Both the position numbers and the translations under genes were made by a program. The notes under the pieces are model-generated. The model ran no database searches. It was given only the letters and a program-made list of their open reading frames with translations, and had not been told where the DNA came from. 16,081 nucleotides of DNA, taken from NCBI GenBank assembly GCA_001797815.1, contig MGQK01000096.1, positions 9,717 to 25,797 on the forward strand. The letters are read 5' to 3'. Positions 6,731 to 12,142 of this stretch are shown here, one piece after another; position 1 is the stretch's first letter; each line of letters begins with the position of its first letter. This stretch comes from Deltaproteobacteria bacterium RBG_13_61_14 (GTDB lineage: Bacteria; RBG-13-61-14).

Positions 6731-8827
6731 CTACAGCACGCAGTTGCACCGGCCCGGCTGCACCTCACCAGACAGCTCTTTCCAGACCGGCGCCTCTTCC
6801 AGGCAAAGCGCCAGTTCCAACTCCGGCTGAACCGAGTGGATGAGCCGCAGGAGAGAAGAATAGATCTCAACCCGAAGGGAAACCGGGTAACGGAGCCGGC
6901 CGTCGGCCGAGCGCTTGGTTTCTCTTGCCATGAAATCGGAGATGGTGTTGTCAGCGCCGAGCTTGCGCTCCATCAGCGCTTTCGCGTTCCGAAAGCTGCA
7001 GATCCCGCCCAGGGTGAGACGTTGCAGCGGAACGGTCGCGAGCAGGGATTGAAAGAACCGCGCGTAGATTTCTTCCCAGTTCTCGACCGGAATGATCGGC
7101 ATCACCACCGCCCGCACCGGGTAGCCCGCCTCCGCGCAGCGCCGCATCGCCCGCACCCGCTCTTCCACCGCCGGCACGTTCTCTTCCAGGCGCGAGGCCA
7201 CCTCGGGCGGGTTGAGGCTCCACGACAAGACCGTATGGCCCTGGTGGTCCAGCTCAAGCAGCCGGTCCACCGCATCGCTCTTGGTCAGGATCACCTGCCG
7301 CGCCCATTCATGCCGGGCAAAGAAAGGCACCAGCACGGTGGAGTAGCCGGTGAGCGGGTCCAGGGCCAGCCCGTCCTGGAGCTTGCCCAGGTAAAAAGCC
7401 GTGGGCCGGGCCAGGCGCGTGGCGGCCCGATCCATGTCGCGCAGGATCTCGGCCAGGTTCAAGTGGATCCGCACCGCGGGCGAATGCCAGAAGCTCGGCG
7501 TCCCGGCCAGGTAGCAATAATGACAACCGTAAAAGCAAAAACTATAAGGCGAGAAATGCCAGTAGTTGGGGCAGGTGTTCCACGCTTCCTCGCTCGCCCG
7601 CACCGCGCTCCGGTGCTCGCCGAAAACCAGCGTGCGTTTGCCCCGGCGATGGCGGAGGAGCGCATCCGCCTCGCCTAAGTTGACCTGGTGGTGGGTCACA
7701 TCCTCGCTCTCGTCCACCCCGGCCTGCGGGTAAAGGGCGCAGATATTTTCCACGAAGCGCCGGCGCTCGGCGCTCGCCCGGCTCCCTTTGGCCAGCACGA
7801 TCCGCTCCACTTCGAACAATTCAGGCCGCACCGGACCGTAATCTCCGGGAAGCGGGTCAGAGGGTTGCTCCGGTTCTTCGAAGAGCGCCAGCGCGCGCGG
7901 TCGGGCCGGCAACCGGGACCAGTCCCCGGCAATGGAGCAGGTCCCGGTCGCCAGGTCCGGGTTCTTGCAGGCGCAGACCTTCACCTTGATCCCCTGCCCT
8001 TCCGCGATCCGCCGGATCCGGCCGTAGATCTTTTCCCGCTCCTCCAGACCCAGCGCCAGCACCATCGAGTTCTCGGCCTGGATCCGCATCTTCTCGGCCG
8101 GCTCGAATCCTTTGAGCAAGGCCCGTGACCATTCCCGGTTTTCCGCGGTCCGCTTCAGGGATCCCACAATCGCCGGCCGCAGGAAGAGCGCGCTCACCGC
8201 GATCTGCTTCACCCCCGCGTCGGCCAGCGCCGCGCACAGGGACTGCAAGCTCTCTTCATCGTCGGTGAGTCCCGGCAAAACCGGATCGAGCCGCACCCGG
8301 GTCTCGATCCCGGCTTGCGCAAGCCGCTTTGCTTGCTCCAGCCGGAGACCAGGCGGAGCGGCGAAAGGCTCAAAGGTTTTTTGGATTTCCGGATCGAGCG
8401 AGATCAGCCCGATCTGGCCGCGAACGCGAGAGGCGTGGGCGCCGAGCAGCTCGAAGTGGGGCTCCGGGATTCTGCCCTTGGTCAGGAAGGCGACCCCGAT
8501 CCCTTGCTCCAGCAGTAAGGCGAGCACGTCGTAGGCGAGGTCCAGCACCTGCGGCACCGGCTGGAACAGGTCGCTGGAAGAGCTGAAATAAACGGCTTCG
8601 GGTTTTTGCCGCTTGCGGGGAAGTTCTTTTTTAAGGCGGGAAAGGGTGTTGGCATAGAGAAGGATCTTGCCTTCGCCCGGATAACTGCTGTAGCCCCGGG
8701 TGTAGCAATAGCGGCAGGCGTGGGCGCAGCCGGCGGTGAGGTTGATGGTCGGAATCCTCTTCAGGCAGGCCAGCCGTGATTGCGAGAGCACCGGTCCCCG
8801 CCTCTCCATCGGCACTACTTCCACCAT
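6731..8827 (-). CDS. Tandem radical SAM protein: Rv2578c-type module fused to a spore-photoproduct-lyase-like module
   Basis: The 698-aa protein carries two complete radical SAM cores. The N-terminal half has GCAHACRYCYTRG with the CxxxCxxC cluster ligands at C34, C38 and C41, then FSSSSDLFQP, as in COG1533 / Rv2578c-like proteins. It ends with a CxCx9C motif (C285, C287, C297) that could hold another metal site. The C-terminal half (about 340-698) has an SPL-like lead-in (KRTLVFGE) and a second CxxxCxxC at C431, C435 and C438 (CFYGCHYCYLAG). Where true spore photoproduct lyases have the H-donor Cys in an E-A-S-C-T-S-D-like context, this protein has YLGKLQDGLALDPLTG, so the catalytic Cys appears absent. 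The start is ATG at 8827, with AGGA 8 nt upstream; farther upstream the frame runs into tRNA-like sequence. The substrate is unknown. Two radical SAM cores in one chain is unusual for this family. Confidence 0.85.
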   Translation of the reverse strand: MVEVVPMERRGPVLSQSRLACLKRIPTINLTAGCAHACRYCYTRGYSSYPGEGKILLYANTLSRLKKELPRKRQKPEAVYFSSSSDLFQPVPQVLDLAYDVLALLLEQGIGVAFLTKGRIPEPHFELLGAHASRVRGQIGLISLDPEIQKTFEPFAAPPGLRLEQAKRLAQAGIETRVRLDPVLPGLTDDEESLQSLCAALADAGVKQIAVSALFLRPAIVGSLKRTAENREWSRALLKGFEPAEKMRIQAENSMVLALGLEEREKIYGRIRRIAEGQGIKVKVCACKNPDLATGTCSIAGDWSRLPARPRALALFEEPEQPSDPLPGDYGPVRPELFEVERIVLAKGSRASAERRRFVENICALYPQAGVDESEDVTHHQVNLGEADALLRHRRGKRTLVFGEHRSAVRASEEAWNTCPNYWHFSPYSFCFYGCHYCYLAGTPSFWHSPAVRIHLNLAEILRDMDRAATRLARPTAFYLGKLQDGLALDPLTGYSTVLVPFFARHEWARQVILTKSDAVDRLLELDHQGHTVLSWSLNPPEVASRLEENVPAVEERVRAMRRCAEAGYPVRAVVMPIIPVENWEEIYARFFQSLLATVPLQRLTLGGICSFRNAKALMERKLGADNTISDFMARETKRSADGRLRYPVSLRVEIYSSLLRLIHSVQPELELALCLEEAPVWKELSGEVQPGRCNCVL

Positions 8828-8865
8828 GTGGCCTGTCCTGCCCCTGCCTACCGGGTGATTCAACA

Positions 8866-8892
8866 ACTGGTCGGAGCGACTGGATTTGAACC
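8866..8892. repeat. 27-bp direct repeat, copy 1 (tRNA 3' end)
   Basis: ACTGGTCGG(A)GCGA(CT)GGATTTGAACC matches 9641-9667 in 24 of 27 positions, in the same orientation. It is the 3' end of a tRNA in each case (CCA, acceptor and T arm). The two copies bracket the toxin-antitoxin module at a distance of 775 bp. tRNA 3' ends are common attachment sites for integrative elements, but no integrase is present between the copies. Confidence 0.5.
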
Positions 8893-8942
8893 CGCGACCC
8901 TCTCCTTCAAGCAGAGGCGCAACCAGACTGCTCTGCAACTAA
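8868..8942 (-). pseudogene. Degenerate tRNA-Pro-like sequence
   Basis: Read on the minus strand, the 3' half looks like a tRNA: GCGGGTTCAAATCC (T arm), then CGCTCCG-A-CCA (acceptor 3' strand, discriminator, encoded CCA). The D-arm segment AGTCTGGTTGCGC resembles that of the intact tRNA-Pro at 9643-9719. The T stem has a mismatch, the anticodon arm does not form a normal 5-bp stem with a 7-nt loop, and the 5' acceptor strand (TTAGTTG) does not pair with CGCTCCG. It therefore appears to be a decayed tRNA or an attachment-site remnant rather than a working gene. It lies between the toxin stop and the tandem radical SAM start. Confidence 0.5.
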
Positions 8943-8956
8943 GAGGGGCTGAGGGA

Positions 8957-9217
8957 CTACTTGTAAATATCTCCTCTTGGCCCGATGGCCTCGATCAAGA
9001 TTGCTTTCTTTTCGGGGTCAACCCGATAAACGATCCTGAGGTCTCCGACGGCGTATCGGTATTTCCCCTGGAGTTGGCCCCTCAATCTCTTGATATGCGG
9101 TCCCTCCACCGGGTTTCCGATCATTTTCTCGATCGCCTTATTTATTCTCTGCACTGACTTAACGTCCAAGTTTTTATAATAGTTGGCGGCCGTTTTGAAA
9201 AGGATAGGCTTATACAT
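8957..9217 (-). CDS. RelE/ParE-family toxin of a type II toxin-antitoxin system
   Basis: This is an 86-aa basic protein. The pattern IKRLRGQLQGKYRYAVGDLRIVYRVD (about 42-67) followed by IGPRGDIYK at the C-terminus is the classic RelE/ParE beta-sheet core, with basic residues of the kind that act in ribosome-dependent mRNA cleavage in RelE. Those functions are known for the family, not shown here. The ParE type, which targets gyrase, has the same fold and cannot be excluded by eye. The start ATG overlaps the end of the antitoxin gene by 8 nt, the usual coupled antitoxin-then-toxin arrangement. The module sits between a tRNA-like remnant and an intact tRNA-Pro. Confidence 0.88.
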   Translation of the reverse strand: MYKPILFKTAANYYKNLDVKSVQRINKAIEKMIGNPVEGPHIKRLRGQLQGKYRYAVGDLRIVYRVDPEKKAILIEAIGPRGDIYK

Positions 9218-9446
9218 TCCGCCTCACTCTTTCCCAGGGGATGAAATCTTCAGCTTTGCCCTTTTTAATCGCCGTCTCAGCCGCTTCGATTTGGGATCGA
9301 AGCTCATGGGAGGCGAGGATTTCGAGGGTGGCTTCCATTTCTTCTTTCTCTTTGAGATATTCCAGGAAATCCACGGCGACCTGGATTTTCTCTGCGGAAA
9401 GTTCCTCGATGGCTTTCTTCGCCTGTTTCTTTAAAGCGCTTCCCAT
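9210..9446 (-). CDS. Antitoxin of the RelE/ParE-type module
   Basis: The 78-aa product has a charged, helical N-terminus (KKQAKKAIEELSAEKIQVAVDFL) and a C-terminal segment ending in IPWERVRRNV. This is the layout of small antitoxins paired with RelE/ParE toxins, in which the C-terminal tail wraps the toxin. The DNA-binding family (Phd/YefM, RelB or DUF2281-like) cannot be assigned with certainty. The start is ATG at 9446 because a very strong Shine-Dalgarno, GGGGAGG, lies 6 nt upstream. An in-frame TTG at 9464 would place that Shine-Dalgarno inside the gene. The pair is expected to repress its own transcription, as in other type II systems, but no operator palindrome was recognised. Confidence 0.82.
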   Translation of the reverse strand: MGSALKKQAKKAIEELSAEKIQVAVDFLEYLKEKEEMEATLEILASHELRSQIEAAETAIKKGKAEDFIPWERVRRNV

Positions 9447-9516
9447 TGATAACCTCCCCGACAACCAGTTTCCCAGATTTGTTCTGGAAGCCCAGATCCA
9501 AAAGCTTCTTTTCTAT

Positions 9517-9624
9517 TTATAAGAAGGACCCCCAGAACTCCCCCAATAAGGGCGATAAGGCCACAACCAGGATCTTTTCCATGCTTGGTCTTTTTTCTTC
9601 AAAGCTGATTTGATCATCACTCAT
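9517..9624 (-). pseudogene. Possible frameshifted small membrane protein upstream of the antitoxin
   Basis: From the ATG at 9624 the minus strand reads 35 codons (beginning MSDDQISFEEKRPSMEKILVVAL) before TAA at 9517. After about codon 23 an adjacent frame continues as IALIGGVLGVLLINRK, a convincing single transmembrane segment with a basic stop-transfer end. Joining the two gives a soluble acidic head plus one membrane helix, which suggests loss of a single base in this copy or in the assembly. The second frame would run to a stop near 9431, overlapping the antitoxin start. No family is recognised. It could also be chance hydrophobicity. Confidence 0.3.
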
Positions 9625-9640
9625 GATAAGTTTTCTTTAT

Positions 9641-9667
9641 ACTGGTCGGGGCGAGCGGATTTGAACC
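9641..9667. repeat. 27-bp direct repeat, copy 2 (3' end of the tRNA-Pro gene)
   Basis: This matches copy 1 at 8866-8892 with three mismatches. It forms the 3' end of the intact tRNA-Pro, so here the sequence is constrained by tRNA function. Confidence 0.5.
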
Positions 9668-9719
9668 GCTGACAGCCAGCTCCCAAAGCTGGTGCGCTAC
9701 CAGGCTGCGCTACGCCCCG
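9643..9719 (-). tRNA. tRNA-Pro (anticodon UGG)
   Basis: A 77-nt sequence on the minus strand folds as a complete cloverleaf. The acceptor CGGGGCG pairs with CGCCCCG. The D stem is GCGC/GCGC with loop AGCCTGGTA. The anticodon stem CCAGC/GCTGG holds loop TTTGGGA (anticodon TGG), and the T arm is AGCGG-TTCAAAT-CCGCT. The discriminator A is followed by a gene-encoded CCA. It reads proline CCA codons and, by wobble, others of the CCN box. It lies between the glpK-side hairpin and the small ORF upstream of the antitoxin. Confidence 0.97.
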
Positions 9720-9785
9720 ACTAATTTAAGCATACCACGCGGCCGCGCCCGGCGCAAGGCAGATCAGACTAGGAAAAAAATCAAA

Positions 9786-9810
9786 CACAGAGCGCACAGA
9801 GGACTCAGAG
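9786..9810. repeat. Short 9-bp-period repeat
   Basis: CACAGAG (9786), CACAGAG (9795) and CTCAGAG (9804) recur at exact 9-bp spacing. Degenerate 'CACAGAG' stretches of this kind are common intergenic low-complexity sequence in some environmental genomes. No coding capacity is seen in this gap (9720-9914). Confidence 0.5.
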
Positions 9811-9815
9811 AGAGA

Positions 9816-9886
9816 CTTTAGGCTTCAGGCTTTAGACTTTACAAATATCCGGCGCTTGCCTAAAGCCTAAAGCCCAAAGCCTAAAG
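9816..9886. terminator. Long hairpin of heptamer repeats downstream of glpK
   Basis: The left arm 9816-9841 is three and a half copies of a CTTTAGG-like heptamer. The right arm 9861-9886 is its inverse (AAAGCCT-type heptamers). They pair over 26 bp with 3 mismatches around a 19-nt loop (9842-9860). It lies 28 nt beyond the glpK stop in the direction of glpK transcription. It may act as a terminator or as a 3'-end stabiliser, but there is no clean U-tract, so function is inference. The repeat structure itself is directly visible. Confidence 0.55.
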
Positions 9887-9914
9887 CCTTCTTGAGCTCG
9901 GTGTTCCCGGTGTT

Positions 9915-11444
9915 TCACTTCTTCCTCTTCGCGCCCTGGCGCCTTGGGGTGAGGACTTTTTCGACCGCTTGAAGCCAGCCCTGGTATAACTCTTCCCGCC
10001 GCGGCTTGGCCATGGCCGGTTGGAACACCCGGTCCACCTGCCGCAGCCGCTCAAAAGTCTTCGCGTCCTTCCACAAGCCCGCGCCCATCCCGGCCAGAAA
10101 CGCCGCGCCCATCGCCGTGGTCTCCACCATCCGCGGCCGGTTCACCGGAATGCCTAAAATGTCCGCCTGGAACTGCATCAGGAAATTATTCCGGCAGGCC
10201 CCGCCGTCCACCCGCAAGTCCTTGAGCGCGATCTTGGTCCTCGCCGCCTTCATGTCCTTCTCCATGGCCAGCAAGAGGTCGCGGGTCTGATAGGCGATTG
10301 CTTCAAGCGTGGCCCGCACCAGCTGCGCCGCGTTTGAGCCGCGCGTCAACCCCAGCACCGCGCCCCGGGCCGCCCCGTCCCAGTAAGGCGCGCCCAGGCC
10401 CACGAAAGCCGGCACCAGGTAAACCCCGCCGGTGTCCGGCACCGAGCTTGCCATCGCGTCGGTCTCGGCCGCGCTTTGGATCAGCTTAAGCTCGTCCCTG
10501 AGCCACTGGACGGCCGCGCCGGTGATGAAAATCGAGCCTTCCAGCGCATAAGCCGGCCCGCCCGCGGGCGAGCAGCAAAGCGTGGTGACCAGCCCGCTCT
10601 TCGAGCGCACGCTCTTGTTGCCCAGGTAAACTAGCGCAAAACTCCCGGTGCCGTAGGTGTTCTTGATCATGCCCGGCGCGATGCAGCCCTGGCCGAAGAG
10701 CGCGGCCTGCTGGTCGCCGGCCACCCCGGCGATGGGGATATCATCGGGCAAGACCGCGCAAGCGCTCCGGCCGAAGATCCCGGCGCTGGGCTTGACCTCC
10801 GGCAAGATCGCCCGGGGGATGCCGAGGATGTCCAGGAGCTCGGTGTCCCACTGCTTACGGTCAATGTTGAAAATCAGCGTCCGGCTGGCGTTGGTGTAGT
10901 CGGTCGCATGGGCGCGGCCGTTCGTGAGCTTCCAGATCAACCAGGTGTCAATGGTGCCGAAGGCGAGCTCGCCGGCTTTGGCCCGCTCCTTCGCGCCCGG
11001 CACGTAGTTTAAGATCCACTCGATCTTGGTGCCGGAGAAATAGGCGTCAATCACCAGCCCGGTCTTTTTGCGGAACTTCTCGGCCATACCCCGCTTGCGG
11101 CGAAGCTCCGCGCAGCGGGGCGCGGTCCGCCGGCACTGCCAGACAATGGCGTTCATCACCGGCGTCCCGGTCTTCCGGTCCCAGACCACGGTGGTCTCGC
11201 GCTGGTTGGTGATCCCGATGGCCGCCAGCTCCCGGGTTTGGATACCGGCCTTCTGCACCGCCTCCGCGATCACTTTCCCGGTTACCCGCCAGATCTCCTC
11301 CGGGTCGTGCTCCACCCAGCCCGGCTGCGGAAAAATCTGGGTGAACTCCGAATAGGCCCGGCCCCGCTCCCTGGCCTCCGCATCCAACACCATCGCCCGG
11401 CTGCCGGTGGTGCCCTGGTCAATGGTTAAAACATATTCCGCCAT
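9915..11444 (-). CDS. glpK: Glycerol kinase
   Basis: The 509-aa product is an FGGY-family kinase of normal GlpK length. It phosphorylates glycerol to sn-glycerol-3-phosphate with ATP in the cytoplasm. The N-terminal ATP-binding motif is LTIDQGTTGSRA (residues 6-17). NQRETT (80-85) supplies the Arg-Glu glycerol ligands equivalent to E. coli Arg83-Glu84. GVAGDQQAALFGQ carries the catalytic Asp, and LRVDGGACRNNFLMQFQADI is the C-terminal FGGY signature. The ATG at 11444 is preceded by GGGGTGA. The C-terminal tail RRQGAKRKK is strongly basic. No glpF, glpD or glpR is seen adjacent within the window, so uptake and oxidation of glycerol must be encoded elsewhere. The partial FAD oxidase at the right end is too far away to pair with it. 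Confidence 0.97.
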   Translation of the reverse strand: MAEYVLTIDQGTTGSRAMVLDAEARERGRAYSEFTQIFPQPGWVEHDPEEIWRVTGKVIAEAVQKAGIQTRELAAIGITNQRETTVVWDRKTGTPVMNAIVWQCRRTAPRCAELRRKRGMAEKFRKKTGLVIDAYFSGTKIEWILNYVPGAKERAKAGELAFGTIDTWLIWKLTNGRAHATDYTNASRTLIFNIDRKQWDTELLDILGIPRAILPEVKPSAGIFGRSACAVLPDDIPIAGVAGDQQAALFGQGCIAPGMIKNTYGTGSFALVYLGNKSVRSKSGLVTTLCCSPAGGPAYALEGSIFITGAAVQWLRDELKLIQSAAETDAMASSVPDTGGVYLVPAFVGLGAPYWDGAARGAVLGLTRGSNAAQLVRATLEAIAYQTRDLLLAMEKDMKAARTKIALKDLRVDGGACRNNFLMQFQADILGIPVNRPRMVETTAMGAAFLAGMGAGLWKDAKTFERLRQVDRVFQPAMAKPRREELYQGWLQAVEKVLTPRRQGAKRKK

Positions 11445-11463
11445 TGTTCACCCCGTTCCCAGG

Positions 11464-11568
11464 CCCCAGGGTTGGCACCCTGGGCTACAGAAGGTCGCAC
11501 CTTCGGTGCTAGGACCATCCGAGCCCCGTAGGGGCGGCCTTCATTAGCCCAGGGCGGGAGCCCTGGGA
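11464..11568. repeat. Head-to-head pair of REP-like elements (BIME-like)
   Basis: Element 1 (11464-11509, plus) has the hairpin CCCAGGG-n6-CCCTGGG, then GCTACAGAAGG, then GCACC-TTC-GGTGC. Element 2 (11523-11568) reads the same way on the minus strand: CCCAGGG-n6-CCCTGGG, then GCTAATGAAGG, then GCCCC-TAC-GGGGC. They face each other across a 13-bp spacer. Compensatory changes keep the inner stems paired. The pair lies in the 178-bp gap between glpK and the Y1 transposase gene, where REP-type elements mobilised by such transposases are expected. Confidence 0.75.
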
Positions 11569-11622
11569 CCGATGGTGCGGCCCCATCCGGACGCGATTCG
11601 CCGCCCCGACACGGTGACACAA

Positions 11623-12075
11623 TCAATCCCATAAATACCGTTCATCATATTCCAATTCATGTTTTTCCAAAAATTTCCGCAATTCATCCTGGAACGACGT
11701 TTTCCGATGGTGTGGTTTCTGATTGGCAATATATCTCCGCACCACCTCCACGGACGATTTGCTCGTCGAAAACGCGCCGTAGCCATTCTGCCATTGGAAG
11801 GCGTGGAAGGATGGCCCCTTGGATTTGATCCATTTCGAGGACACGGCCTTGAGCTCCCCCACGATCTTGCTCAACGGCATATTCTTGGAGAGCACGAACA
11901 AAATGTGGATGTGGTCCTCCACCGATCCGATCATGATCGAGGGGCAATCTCGCTCCCGCAGGACTCCGATTAAATAGGCGTGCAATTCCTCCCGGATCGC
12001 CTCGGAAATCAAGGGCGCTCGGTTCTTGGTGCTGAAAACCAGGTGCACGATCAATTGGGACAACGATTGGGGCAT
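11623..12075 (-). CDS. IS200/IS605-type Y1 transposase (REP-associated tyrosine transposase-like)
   Basis: The 150-aa product has the usual Y1_Tnp length and motifs. The HUH metal-binding pair appears as HIHILF (about 56-61), preceded by IGSVED. The catalytic tyrosine is in VVRRYIANQKPHHRK near residue 116. These enzymes cut and rejoin single-stranded DNA at hairpin ends without target duplication. No TnpB partner is adjacent. The gene is intact from ATG to stop. REP-like palindromes lie on both sides (11464-11568 and 12098-12127), consistent with either an IS200-type insertion or a domesticated RAYT. It separates the ankyrin gene from glpK. Confidence 0.92.
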   Translation of the reverse strand: MPQSLSQLIVHLVFSTKNRAPLISEAIREELHAYLIGVLRERDCPSIMIGSVEDHIHILFVLSKNMPLSKIVGELKAVSSKWIKSKGPSFHAFQWQNGYGAFSTSKSSVEVVRRYIANQKPHHRKTSFQDELRKFLEKHELEYDERYLWD

Positions 12076-12097
12076 GGCTAATCCTCGATTTTAAGCC

Positions 12098-12127
12098 GCC
12101 CTTTCAGGGCTTCCCCAGGGCTGAAAG
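12098..12127. repeat. Palindromic repeat upstream of the Y1 transposase
   Basis: GCCC-TTTCA-GGGC (12098-12110) and the outer pair CTTTCAG (12101-12107) / CTGAAAG (12121-12127) overlap in alternative hairpins. The sequence is short, GC-rich and placed directly before the transposase ATG and just after the ankyrin stop. It is a candidate IS end or REP element and could also act as a terminator for the ankyrin gene. Confidence 0.5.
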
Positions 12128-12142
12128 GTAATCCGCTATGCT

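Noticed and set aside
6690-6830. Plus-strand 46-codon ORF with a good Shine-Dalgarno-like AGGGAGGAAAGGA before its ATG.
   Set aside because: Most of it is antisense to the 3' end of the radical SAM gene. The peptide is Ser-rich and resembles nothing known. The purine run is probably chance.
8827-8938. An upstream start that would lengthen the tandem radical SAM protein by 37 residues.
   Set aside because: The added codons come from the tRNA-like sequence and have no family resemblance. ATG at 8827 has a proper Shine-Dalgarno.
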